Assembly: GCA_964195425.1 (NCBI GenBank)
Contig: CAXMOM010000071.1
Coordinates: 1 to 64,000 of the forward strand
Reading direction: 5' to 3'
Length of the DNA: 64,000 bases
Origin: Glaciecola sp964195425
GTDB taxonomy: Bacteria; Pseudomonadota; Gammaproteobacteria; Enterobacterales; Alteromonadaceae
A program made the translations under genes and the position numbers. A model generated the notes under the pieces. It saw only the letters and a program-made list of their open reading frames with translations, had not been told where the DNA came from and did not search any database. This document shows, piece after piece, positions 55,592 through 64,000 of this stretch; within the stretch, counting starts at the first letter, position 1, and every line of letters starts with the position of its first letter.

Positions 55592-55978
55592 GATCTTGAA
55601 TATTCATTGTTACTGAACTGTGCTCAACTATTCTGGACTATGGAGTCGGTAAAATTCGATTCATTGATTCTGTTAGAATGGTTGAGCGAGTAATATTTAT
55701 ATCAACTTTGATTAATAAACACCAAAGTATTTCTCCAGACATTCTGGTCAGACCATGTTGATAACTAATATTTACATATAACTAACAAACTATTTACATA
55801 AAGTCCTCTCCAGTCTACTATCATGCCAAGTGTCTTACATTTTGTTTATCAGATACTTTACAAAAATAATATTATTAGAATTAAATAGTTTGATAATCTT
55901 TTCTTTCGGTTGTCATCTGTCCTTGGGATGAGGTATTTAATATCTATTAGATAGTAGCTTACTTATTGGGGTCACAGT
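55592..55978. other. Intergenic stretch before the TonB-dependent receptor
   Basis: No gene is visible in 387 bp. This should hold the promoter and operators of the receptor gene; I could not place them. Confidence 0.4.
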
Positions 55979-58675
55979 ATGAAAATGAAAACCAAACTAA
56001 CAGCATTAGCATTGGCAGTATCTGCCCAGCTTATGCCATTGAGTAATCTCGCGGTTGCTCAAGAACAATCCGCCGAGACGGATGATGATGTCGAATTAAT
56101 TATGGTAACGGGCAGTTTTGTAAGACGTAGTGAAAACTTTTCGTCGCCTTCACCTTTAGCGGTTTTAGATGCTGACGACATCGAATCTATTGGCGCAAAA
56201 AATATTGGCGATATTACGCAAACACTGACAATTAATACTGGCGCAGAAAACACGCCTGATGCCTTTACTCAAAACGCAACAGCTGGCACATCAAATATCA
56301 ACTTGCGCGGCCTTGGCGTTGCGTCTACCTTAGTACTACTGAATAGCAAACGGCAAGTAGTGACAGCCCAACCTAATAATGCTGGTGTCAACTTCGTTGA
56401 TACCAGCTCTTTAGTACCTATGATTGCTATAAATCGTATGGAAATAGTAAAAGACGGGGCTTCTGCTTTATATGGTTCAGATGCTGTAGCAGGCGTTGTT
56501 AACTTTATTACTAAGAGCGACTATGAAGGTGCACAGGTATCACTTGATTATCAAGATGGCGCTCATGGTGATAATAAAGAATATACAGTGCAAGGATTGT
56601 GGGGAACTGTTGGAGATGATAGCAGTTTAATGGCGGCTATTAGTTATACAAATCGCTCTCCCATGTTCACTGGTGATCGTCGCCTAAGTCGTCCGCAAGA
56701 TGATACCAGTGCGTTAGGTAACCCGGGTTCTTACTTTTTAACTCCCACGTTACCCATTATTGATCCAACAGGCTGCGCAGAGTTTGGCGGTGCTGAAATT
56801 CTTCGTGCGCCTTCAGGCACAGTACCTGGACTAGAAGTTGGTTTTTGTGGGTTTGACTTCGGTAGAACTTATTCATTTGTGCCTGATGAATCACGCTTAA
56901 GCACATTTGTGCAAGCAAAAAAACAACTGACCGATGATATAGAGTGGACAACGGAAATTACGACTGCCAGAAACAGAGCAGAACGTGGTGGTTCACCTTC
57001 CTTTCCTATATTAACTTTCCCGACTGTTCCTGCAAGCCATCCTAATAATCCGTTTGGTGCGGATGTGTCTTATTTTGGTCGTGAAATTGGTAACAGGGGT
57101 GATGGAACTTCTCTTCCTGGTGATCCAGCTAACACAGAATCTGACACGTTTAGATTCAGTACTATGTTGCAAGGAGAGTTAGAGTCTGGTTTTTGGGAAG
57201 TAAGTTATACAGTGGCTAAAAATGACTTCCTGTTTACCGTAAACGATACCTTGGGACAACAATATCAAAATGCTCTTAGAGGATTTGGTGGACAAGGATG
57301 CGATCCAATATCAGGTGTTGCAGGTGTCGGAGCTTGTGAGTATTTTAATCCTTTTGCTACCTCATTCACCAGTGCGCCAAACTCACAAAATGTAATTGAT
57401 TCATTTACCGCTCGACAAGAAATCGACTCCAAATCAAGTCTCGAAGTGGTTGAAGCGTTTGTTTCTACTGAAGTATTTGAGATGGAAGGTGGAACAGCTG
57501 GATTGGCATTCGGTGCTCAGTATCGTTACCAAGATTTGACCCAAGACTATGATTCTCTGTCTAACCAAGACAGATTTTCATTCGTTATAGGTAATGCCGA
57601 TATATATGGCGAGCAGGATGTAATTGCGGTATTTGGTGAATTAGCTTTACCCGTTAGTGATGACATAGATGTTCAAATTGCACTACGATATGAGGACTAC
57701 GGCGGCACAACGGGCGATACTATTGATCCTAAGTTTGCCGTGTCTTGGCGGGCGACGGATACGTTCTCGTTAAGAGGATCTATTTCAACATCTTTCAGAG
57801 CGCCTTCTATATTTCAAAAAGATGGTGGCGGAACTAGCTTAAATCAAATGATTGATCCCTTAACCGGCGCTGCTGCATTTGCTGCGGATAGAACCTCAGG
57901 TAACAAGGGTTTGGTGCCAGAAGAATCTACAGCCTATAACATTGGGTTTTCGTTTGAACCTGTTGATGATTGGTCTGTTGAAGTGGACTATTGGAGCTTT
58001 GAATTTACCGATTTGATCATTAAAGAAAACTTTCAGGCCATATTGAATGATGATCCTCAAAATCCTGAAAGAATTATTCGGGCAGGAGACCCTTTAAATG
58101 GTCCATTGCTTCAAGTTTTAACAACTTACGTGAACGCCAGCTCACTTGAGACATCGGGGCTTGATATTGTTTCTAGTTACAAACTAGAAACGGAGTTAGG
58201 TACTTTCACTCCAACCCTCAGCGCCACTTATATACTTGCATATGATTTAGTAGATCCTCAAGCCGGTCCAATTGATGGGGCGGGTTCGCGAAATAATAGC
58301 AATATTGGTGTGTCTTCTCCTGAGTTGCGTGCAAATTTAGGGCTAGCTTGGCAACATGAAGCATACTCTGCTAATATTTTTGCTCGTTACATAGATAGTT
58401 ATAGCGACGATCAAAATTGCGCAGATGGCACCGCCTTTTCGCCTGCTTGTACTGAGGGCTTTAAAGACGTTGATAGTCATGTAACGTGGGACGCGCAAGT
58501 TAATGTTGATATGGGTAGTTTATTTGAAACTGATGGTGCTTACGTTCTTACATTTGGCGGAGTAAACATTACAGATGAAGATCCACCTCAATTATTTACT
58601 AATGCTGGTTTCGATTCTAAAGTGCATGATCCACGTGGCAGACAACTCTATGTCCGCTTAGCGATGGAGTTTTAA
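55979..58675 (+). CDS. TonB-dependent outer-membrane receptor
   Basis: This 898-residue protein has a signal peptide (ending AVA-QE), a TonB-box-like ELIMVTGSFV, a plug domain (SPLAVLDADDIESIGAKNIGDI, NINLRGLGVASTLVLLN, RMEIVKDGASALYGSDAVAGVVNFIT) and a C-terminal beta-barrel ending in a typical aromatic-rich strand (QLYVRLAMEF). The plug type is that of the Alteromonadales receptors that import large substrates such as saccharides or vitamins; the ligand cannot be read. It is monocistronic with a terminator. Confidence 0.92.
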   Translation: MKMKTKLTALALAVSAQLMPLSNLAVAQEQSAETDDDVELIMVTGSFVRRSENFSSPSPLAVLDADDIESIGAKNIGDITQTLTINTGAENTPDAFTQNATAGTSNINLRGLGVASTLVLLNSKRQVVTAQPNNAGVNFVDTSSLVPMIAINRMEIVKDGASALYGSDAVAGVVNFITKSDYEGAQVSLDYQDGAHGDNKEYTVQGLWGTVGDDSSLMAAISYTNRSPMFTGDRRLSRPQDDTSALGNPGSYFLTPTLPIIDPTGCAEFGGAEILRAPSGTVPGLEVGFCGFDFGRTYSFVPDESRLSTFVQAKKQLTDDIEWTTEITTARNRAERGGSPSFPILTFPTVPASHPNNPFGADVSYFGREIGNRGDGTSLPGDPANTESDTFRFSTMLQGELESGFWEVSYTVAKNDFLFTVNDTLGQQYQNALRGFGGQGCDPISGVAGVGACEYFNPFATSFTSAPNSQNVIDSFTARQEIDSKSSLEVVEAFVSTEVFEMEGGTAGLAFGAQYRYQDLTQDYDSLSNQDRFSFVIGNADIYGEQDVIAVFGELALPVSDDIDVQIALRYEDYGGTTGDTIDPKFAVSWRATDTFSLRGSISTSFRAPSIFQKDGGGTSLNQMIDPLTGAAAFAADRTSGNKGLVPEESTAYNIGFSFEPVDDWSVEVDYWSFEFTDLIIKENFQAILNDDPQNPERIIRAGDPLNGPLLQVLTTYVNASSLETSGLDIVSSYKLETELGTFTPTLSATYILAYDLVDPQAGPIDGAGSRNNSNIGVSSPELRANLGLAWQHEAYSANIFARYIDSYSDDQNCADGTAFSPACTEGFKDVDSHVTWDAQVNVDMGSLFETDGAYVLTFGGVNITDEDPPQLFTNAGFDSKVHDPRGRQLYVRLAMEF

Positions 58676-58700
58676 TTAACACCTAAGGTAGATATATAAT

Positions 58701-58727
58701 CCCCGGCTTCGACCGGGGATTTTTTTA
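58701..58727 (+). terminator. Terminator after TonB-dependent receptor
   Basis: Stem CCCCGG (58701-58706) and CCGGGG (58713-58718) with a 6-nt loop is followed by A and seven T residues. Confidence 0.92.
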
Positions 58728-58870
58728 TAAAGTAATTATGATGTTGACCGTTTAAGCGACCTCGATTTTTGACTTAGCTAGCAAAGTCGAGTTGTTTCGA
58801 GCGTAATTGGTCTTTATTTCACGCAATTGTGTAAAGTTTAGCCATGCAGTAAAAATAATGACGTTTGCTG

Positions 58871-58898
58871 TTGCATCCTTAACTTTGCTATGTATAAT
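58871..58898 (+). promoter_or_regulatory. Sigma-70-type promoter for initiator tRNA
   Basis: TTGCAT at 58871-58876 and TATAAT at 58893-58898 are separated by 16 bp. They lie 45 bp before the tRNA. Confidence 0.65.
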
Positions 58899-58943
58899 AC
58901 GCATCTCGTTGAGGGCAGTTGCTTCAACAAACCAGAATTCAAG

Positions 58944-59020
<77 letters not shown>

Positions 59021-59023
59021 CTT

Positions 59024-59055
59024 TAAAAACCACGCAAAATAGCGTGGTTTTTTTT
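59024..59055 (+). terminator. Terminator after initiator tRNA
   Basis: The stem AAACCACGC/GCGTGGTTT with an AAAATA loop is followed by a long T-tract. It lies 4 bp after the tRNA. Confidence 0.9.
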
Positions 59056-59148
59056 AGCCTTAATATGCATAAGTTTATTAAGGTGAATAAAGCATTTTGT
59101 AGCGGCACTTTGCAGATAAGCATTAATTTTTGTTTGACTGATTAAGGT

Positions 59149-59177
59149 TTGCGATATTACCGCTGTGCTAGTATAAT
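59149..59177 (+). promoter_or_regulatory. Sigma-70-type promoter for rimP operon
   Basis: TTGCGA at 59149-59154 and TATAAT at 59172-59177 are separated by an optimal 17-bp spacer. It lies about 290 bp before rimP. Confidence 0.65.
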
Positions 59178-59371
59178 CAAGACGAGTAACGAACTCCCTG
59201 AATGTGTACGCGATTTTCAAGTTACGATTTCGTGTCTGAATTCATTCCAAAGTAACGTTAATGCAAGTGGTCTTGGTACAAAACCATCTTAACAGGGTGT
59301 TATCGAGTCTCTATTTTTTGTTGTCATCATAATAGGTGAACAGCATAAAGTACTGCTAATGTACGTGATAG

Positions 59372-59394
59372 CTCCGCTTGTTCGGGGTTTTTTT
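59372..59394 (+). terminator. Leader hairpin, first terminator-like stem before rimP
   Basis: CTCCG (59372-59376) pairs with CGGGG (59383-59387; one G-T pair) around a 6-nt loop and is followed by seven T residues. It lies inside the rimP leader, so it may act as an attenuator. Confidence 0.55.
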
Positions 59395-59426
59395 GTATTT
59401 GTTGGTTGCTAAAATCAACGTTTATT

Positions 59427-59447
59427 GGGCTATATGCCCTTTTTTTA
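59427..59447 (+). terminator. Leader hairpin, second terminator-like stem before rimP
   Basis: GGGC (59427-59430) and GCCC (59436-59439) with a 5-nt loop are followed by T residues. The stem is short and therefore weak. It lies 22 bp before the rimP start. Confidence 0.45.
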
Positions 59448-59468
59448 TATGTATATATGGAGTTGGGA

Positions 59469-59927
59469 TTGTCACAACTTGAGAAAAAATTAACACAGAT
59501 GCTTGAAGCACCTGTCGAAGCAATTGGATTTGAGCTGGTTGGCGTAGAATTTGTGCGTGCCGGCAAGCACTCCACTTTACGAATATATATCGACTCCGAA
59601 AACGGCGTCGAAGTAGAAGATTGTGCCGACGTAAGTCGTCAGGTAAGTGCGGTACTCGATGTTGAAGACCCTATTACCAATGAATATAACTTAGAGGTGT
59701 CGTCACCGGGCATGGACAGACCTTTATTCAAACCTGAGCATTATCATCAGGTGGTTGCCCAAACCATTACCGTGAAATTACAAATGCCACAAGATGATAG
59801 ACGTAACTTCAAGGGATTATTAGAAAGTTGTGACGACCGCGGGTTTGTTATGGTTGTTGACAAGGAAAAGTTTGAATTGGCTTACGACAATGTACTGAAA
59901 GCCAATTTAGTCCCAGAATTTGATTAA
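59469..59927 (+). CDS. rimP: Ribosome maturation factor RimP
   Basis: This protein has 152 residues from a TTG at 59469 with GGAG 6 nt before it; the length and N-terminus (LSQLEKKLTQMLEAPVEAIGFELVG) then match E. coli RimP. An in-frame ATG at 59406 and ATG at 59457 are less likely. RimP binds the 30S subunit and helps its assembly. RIYIDSENGVEVEDCADVSRQVSAVLDVEDPI is the conserved core. It leads the nusA-infB operon. Confidence 0.95.
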   Translation: MSQLEKKLTQMLEAPVEAIGFELVGVEFVRAGKHSTLRIYIDSENGVEVEDCADVSRQVSAVLDVEDPITNEYNLEVSSPGMDRPLFKPEHYHQVVAQTITVKLQMPQDDRRNFKGLLESCDDRGFVMVVDKEKFELAYDNVLKANLVPEFD

Positions 59928-59962
59928 ACTTATTATGCTGTATATAGAGCGATGAGGCGAAG

Positions 59963-61456
59963 ATGAGCAAAGAAATACTACTAGTAGCAGAAGCAGTTTC
60001 AAATGAAAAACAAGTGCCAAAAGAAAAAATATTTGAGGCTTTGGAATTTGCGTTAGCAAGTGCCACTAAAAAGAAAAATGAAGGCAACATAGAAATTCGT
60101 GTCGCTATTAACCGCGAAACCGGCGATTTTGATACATTCCGCCGCTGGATGGTGGTAGAAGACGATGTTGTTCAAGAAAATCCTTTTGCGGAAATTACCA
60201 TATCGGCAGCTCAAATTGATGAACCAGAGATTCAATTAGGTGAGTTTGTTGAAGATCAAGTTGAATCAATTTCGTTTGACCGTATTACTACACAAACAGC
60301 AAAGCAAGTAATTGTACAAAAAGTGCGTGAAGCTGAACGCGATCAAATGATAGCCGAATACGAAGATAGAGTAGGCGAGCTAGTTACAGGAACAGTTAAG
60401 AAAGTAAACAGAGAAAATGTTCTTATCGATTTAGGAAACAATGCAGAAGGCGTTATTTTAAGAGAAGACATGCTTCCTCGCGAAACCTTCCGTCCAGGCG
60501 ACCGTGTACGTGGTTTATTATATGTTATTCGTCCAGAAGCCCGTGGCGCGCAATTGTTTATTAGTCGTACACACCCAGACATGTTGGTTGAATTATTTAG
60601 ATTAGAAGTGCCAGAAATTGCTGAAGAAACTTTAGAAATTAAAGCTGCGGCACGCGATCCAGGCGCACGCGCTAAAATTGCGGTAAAAACCAACGACAAA
60701 CGTTTAGACCCAGTAGGTGCATGTGTAGGTATGCGTGGTTCACGCGTGCAAGCTGTATCGAGTGAGCTAGGTGGTGAACGGGTAGACATCGTGCTATGGG
60801 ATGAAAGTCCGGCATCATTTGTTGTAAATGCTATGTCACCAGCGGAAGTTGCTTCTATTGTTGTAGATGAAGACGCTAAATCAATGGACATTGCCGTTGA
60901 ACCTGACAACTTAGCGCAAGCAATAGGTCGTAACGGTCAAAATATTCGTTTAGCTAGCCAGTTAACAGGCTGGGAACTTAACGTAATGACAGTAGAAGAT
61001 TTGGCTACTAAACACGAAGCAGAAAATCAAAAAGTATTGTCGGTGTTTACCGATGGCTTAGAAATTGATGAAGATTTTGCTCTTTTGTTAGTAGACGAAG
61101 GCTTTACTAGTTTAGAAGAAATTGCCTATGTACCGGTAAGCGAATTACTCGATATTGAAGGGCTAGACGAAGATCTTGTAGAAGAGCTTCGTAGCAGAGC
61201 AAAAGCAACCTTGACAACCCGTGCGCTAGCGAATGAAGAATCGTTAGAGTCGGCAGAACCGCAGCAAGAGCTTCTTGATTTAGAGGGCATGGACAAACAT
61301 GTTGCCTTTATTTTAGCGAGTCGCGGAATTACAAATCTTGAGTTGTTAGCTGAACAAGGTACCGACGAAATTAGTGACATTGAAGAGTTGACCGAAGAAA
61401 AAGCGGGCGAACTCATCATGGCAGCAAGAAACCTCGTTTGGTTTAACGAAGAATAG
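59963..61456 (+). CDS. nusA: Transcription termination/antitermination protein NusA
   Basis: This 497-residue protein has an N-terminal RNA polymerase-binding domain (1-130), an S1 domain (GELVTGTVKKVNRENVLIDLG, about 134-200), KH1 (GACVGMRGSRVQAV) and KH2 (AIGRNGQNIRLASQLTGWEL), then two acidic C-terminal repeats (about 360-497) found in gammaproteobacterial NusA. It binds RNA polymerase, promotes pausing and termination, and supports antitermination. It starts 35 bp after rimP and ends 22 bp before infB. In E. coli it controls its own operon. Confidence 0.97.
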   Translation: MSKEILLVAEAVSNEKQVPKEKIFEALEFALASATKKKNEGNIEIRVAINRETGDFDTFRRWMVVEDDVVQENPFAEITISAAQIDEPEIQLGEFVEDQVESISFDRITTQTAKQVIVQKVREAERDQMIAEYEDRVGELVTGTVKKVNRENVLIDLGNNAEGVILREDMLPRETFRPGDRVRGLLYVIRPEARGAQLFISRTHPDMLVELFRLEVPEIAEETLEIKAAARDPGARAKIAVKTNDKRLDPVGACVGMRGSRVQAVSSELGGERVDIVLWDESPASFVVNAMSPAEVASIVVDEDAKSMDIAVEPDNLAQAIGRNGQNIRLASQLTGWELNVMTVEDLATKHEAENQKVLSVFTDGLEIDEDFALLLVDEGFTSLEEIAYVPVSELLDIEGLDEDLVEELRSRAKATLTTRALANEESLESAEPQQELLDLEGMDKHVAFILASRGITNLELLAEQGTDEISDIEELTEEKAGELIMAARNLVWFNEE

Positions 61457-61478
61457 GTCAATAGGAGAATTATTCGAT

Positions 61479-64000
61479 ATGGCAGAAGTTTCCATAGAAA
61501 AGTTAGCAAGTGATATAAGCACGACTGTTGACCGATTATTAAAACAATTTAAAGATGCAGGCATTGAAAAAGCGTCATCCGATAGCGTAACTGAAGAAGA
61601 AAAGCAGACCTTGCTAGATTTCTTGAGTAAGCAACACGGCGGCGCAGGCGCAACAGCACCTAAAAAGATGACCTTGCAACGAAAAACAACCAGCACTATT
61701 AATCTAGGAAAATCTAGAGCTGTTAAGGTAGAAGTGCGTAAAAAGCGTACCTACGTTAAACGATCTGAAGCTGATATAGAACGCTTGGCGCAAGAAGAAA
61801 CTCAACGTAAAGTTGAAGAAGAAGCACGCCAAGACGAAGAGCGTAAGCTAGCGGAAGCAGCAAAGGCAGAAGCCGTAGAAAAAGCGAAGAAAGCGGCTGA
61901 AGCACGCAAGCAGCAAGATGCCGAAAGAGCGGCTCGTGTTGAAAAAGCGAGAAAGGAAGCTGAAGAACGCAAATCGACCGACTCTAAATTAACTGACGAA
62001 GAACGCCAAGCGCAAGATAAAGCAAGAGCAGACGCTGAAAATCTGAAGAAGCAACAAGAAGAAGAAATTCAGAAGAAACTTGAAAAAGAAGCAAATAAAG
62101 CAGCTGAAGATGCTCGCAAGTTAGCAGAAGAGAATTCGCGTCGCTGGAAAGAAGAAGAAGAGCGCCGCAAAAAAGATGAAGCTAAAGAAGTTCATTTGCA
62201 TTCAAATCGTTATGCGCAACAAGCTGAAGATGAAGAAGACGCACAAATTGAGCGCGGCGGACGCCGTCGTAAAAAGTCTAAGAAAAATGCTGGTGAAGAT
62301 CTTAAGCATAGCTTTAATAAGCCAGTGCTTCCGGTTGAACGCATCGTTAAACTTGGCGAAACCATCACGGTAGGTGATTTAGCCAGCCGTATGGCCGTTA
62401 AAGGCACAGTCGTTATCAAAACTATGATGAAGATGGGTGAAATGGCCACTATTAACCAAGTGCTAGACCAAGAAACAGCGATACTTGTGATTGAAGAAAT
62501 GGGTCACAAATATGAGATTGTTAACGAAAATGCACTAGAAGAAGAACTTATTGCCCTTGCTTCAGGTGGTGAAAAAGTAGCTCGTGCGCCGGTAGTAACT
62601 ATTATGGGTCACGTTGACCACGGTAAAACATCATTACTCGATTACATTCGACGTGCGAAAGTAGCCGATGGTGAAGCAGGTGGAATTACGCAGCACATTG
62701 GTGCATATAGCGTTGAAACTGACAATGGACGTATCGCGTTTTTAGATACTCCTGGTCACGCAGCCTTTACGGCAATGCGTGCGCGTGGAGCAACTGCTAC
62801 GGATATCGTGGTATTAGTTGTTGCTGCCGACGATGGTGTAATGCCACAAACCAAAGAAGCTATTCAGCATTCTAAAGCGGCCGGTGTGCCGATGATTGTT
62901 GCTGTTAATAAAATGGATAAAGAGTCTGCAGATCCAGATCGCGTTAAAACCGAGCTGTCGCAAGTAGAAGTTATATCTGAAGAGTGGGGCGGTGAATACC
63001 AATTTGTTAGTGTTTCGGCAAAAACAGGTATGGGCGTTGACGACCTACTAGAAGCCATTAGCGTACAGGCAGAAATACTAGATTTACAAGCCATTCCAAG
63101 TGGTCCAGCACGCGGTATTGTTATTGAATCACGTCTTGATAAAGGCCGCGGTCCGGTAGCTTCTGTACTTATTCAAGAAGGCGAATTACGCGCTGGCGAC
63201 ATTTTATTATGTGGCGAAGAATACGGCCGTGTTCGTGCAATGCGCGATGAAACAGGTGCTGATATTCAAGTTGCTGGACCTTCTACGCCAGTTGAAGTAC
63301 TAGGCTTGTCAGGCGTACCTATTGCTGGTGAAAATGCCTTAGTGGTTCAAGACGAGCGTAAAGCACGTGAAGTAGCGGCTAAGCGTCATACTAAGCAACG
63401 CGAGTTGAAATTAGCTAAGCAGCAAAAAGCCAAGCTTGAAAATATGTTCGCAAATATGGAAAGCGGCGACGTTAGTGACTTGAACATTGTTTTAAAAGCA
63501 GATGTACAAGGTTCTATCGAAGCTATTGCTGACAGTTTAACAAGGCTTTCTACTGACGAAGTTAAAGTGAACATTGTTGGTAGTGGTGTAGGTGGAATTA
63601 CTGAAACTGACGCTAGTTTAGCAGCTGCATCTTCTGCAATTGTTGTTGGCTTTAACGTTCGTGCCGATGCTACAGCAAGAAAAATGATTGAAGCTGAAGA
63701 AATTGACCTTCGTTATTACAGCATCATTTATGAATTAATTGATGAAGTGAAACTGGCTATGACAGGTATGTTAGCGCCAGAGTTTAAGCAACAAATCATT
63801 GGTCTTGCAGAAGTTCGCGATGTGTTTAAATCGCCGAAGATTGGTGCTATTGCAGGCTGCATGGTCACTGAAGGTGTGATTAAGCGCAACAATCCAATTC
63901 GTGTACTACGTGAAAACGTAGTTATTTACGAAGGTGAGCTTGAATCTTTACGTAGATTTAAAGATGATGTACAAGATGTCAAAAAAGGCATTGAGTGTGG
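61479..64000 (+). CDS. infB: Translation initiation factor IF-2, partial (3' end beyond window)
   Basis: It starts at the ATG at 61479 with an AGGAGA ribosome site and stays open to the window end (840 codons seen). The protein has an N-terminal conserved MAEVSIEKLASDI segment, a long charged coiled-coil linker rich in Glu, Ala, Lys and Arg (about 95-275), then a G domain: MGHVDHGKTS (G1), DTPGH (G3), NKMD (G4) and SAKTG (G5). Domain II and the start of IF2-C follow. It is a GTPase that brings fMet-tRNA to the 30S subunit. The end is cut off by the window, so the stop is not seen. Context: directly after nusA, as in E. coli. Confidence 0.96.
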   Translation, partial: MAEVSIEKLASDISTTVDRLLKQFKDAGIEKASSDSVTEEEKQTLLDFLSKQHGGAGATAPKKMTLQRKTTSTINLGKSRAVKVEVRKKRTYVKRSEADIERLAQEETQRKVEEEARQDEERKLAEAAKAEAVEKAKKAAEARKQQDAERAARVEKARKEAEERKSTDSKLTDEERQAQDKARADAENLKKQQEEEIQKKLEKEANKAAEDARKLAEENSRRWKEEEERRKKDEAKEVHLHSNRYAQQAEDEEDAQIERGGRRRKKSKKNAGEDLKHSFNKPVLPVERIVKLGETITVGDLASRMAVKGTVVIKTMMKMGEMATINQVLDQETAILVIEEMGHKYEIVNENALEEELIALASGGEKVARAPVVTIMGHVDHGKTSLLDYIRRAKVADGEAGGITQHIGAYSVETDNGRIAFLDTPGHAAFTAMRARGATATDIVVLVVAADDGVMPQTKEAIQHSKAAGVPMIVAVNKMDKESADPDRVKTELSQVEVISEEWGGEYQFVSVSAKTGMGVDDLLEAISVQAEILDLQAIPSGPARGIVIESRLDKGRGPVASVLIQEGELRAGDILLCGEEYGRVRAMRDETGADIQVAGPSTPVEVLGLSGVPIAGENALVVQDERKAREVAAKRHTKQRELKLAKQQKAKLENMFANMESGDVSDLNIVLKADVQGSIEAIADSLTRLSTDEVKVNIVGSGVGGITETDASLAAASSAIVVGFNVRADATARKMIEAEEIDLRYYSIIYELIDEVKLAMTGMLAPEFKQQIIGLAEVRDVFKSPKIGAIAGCMVTEGVIKRNNPIRVLRENVVIYEGELESLRRFKDDVQDVKKGIEC

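Larger units (their letters stand above)
59056..59468. other. Leader region between metY and rimP
   Basis: No gene is seen. It holds a sigma-70-type promoter (59149-59177) and two further terminator-like hairpins (59372-59394, 59427-59447) before rimP, as detailed separately. This is the control region of the rimP-nusA-infB operon. Confidence 0.55.

Overview
The window looks like a chromosomal segment of a marine gammaproteobacterium, most likely Alteromonadales (Glaciecola/Paraglaciecola/Alteromonas-like). The grounds are low-to-moderate GC, the metY-rimP-nusA-infB order at the right end, an ATP-type PckA, RecCBD, a DUF3718 protein, a DUF4397 lipoprotein and a large TonB-dependent receptor. 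This assignment comes from gene families and order only; no database search was possible.

Left end (1-3.9 kb): an accessory, AT-rich stretch with a Phd/ParE-type toxin-antitoxin pair, a frameshifted small membrane-protein gene and an exported serine beta-lactamase-like hydrolase. Copies of a short intergenic repeat (GCTTACGTCAGC followed by an AGGCA-T-tract hairpin) lie between them.

The most interesting region is 3.95-17.2 kb: twelve co-directional genes, mostly overlapping or a few bases apart. They encode a transmembrane Ser/Thr kinase with a periplasmic formylglycine-generating-enzyme-like domain, a transmembrane protein with a cytoplasmic FHA domain, three soluble or membrane proteins (one with a possible Lon-protease-like domain), a lipoprotein, exported coiled-coil-like proteins, a MotA/TolQ/ExbB-like proton-channel subunit and further envelope-anchored proteins. 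The kinase and FHA parts recall the phosphorylation switch of type VI secretion, but no T6SS core gene is present. My inference is a phospho-regulated, ion-powered trans-envelope machine of unknown output.

17.2-23.8 kb: an HGSNAT/DUF1624-like membrane protein, a four-repeat DUF4397 lipoprotein, an RNase J-like beta-CASP enzyme, and a decaying lactate-use locus (a porin-lactate permease chimera with a frameshift, then a D-lactate dehydrogenase with one internal deletion and two frameshifts). 24.2-30.1 kb: a compositionally distinct Ca2+/Na+ exchanger, pckA, a divergent PfkB-family sugar kinase and a long-chain acyl-CoA synthetase. 30.2-39.8 kb: recC-recB-recD joined by four-base overlaps. 40.4-55.6 kb: a metzincin, then a fatty-acyl/CoA catabolic region (two acyl-CoA dehydrogenases, a bifunctional hydratase/dehydrogenase, quinone oxidoreductase, SDR, MaoC hydratase, LysR regulator) that also carries a haloalkane-dehalogenase-like enzyme and a second alpha/beta hydrolase, ending with PhhB. 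56-58.7 kb: a TonB-dependent receptor. 58.9-64 kb: initiator tRNA, rimP, nusA and the 5' part of infB, which runs off the window.
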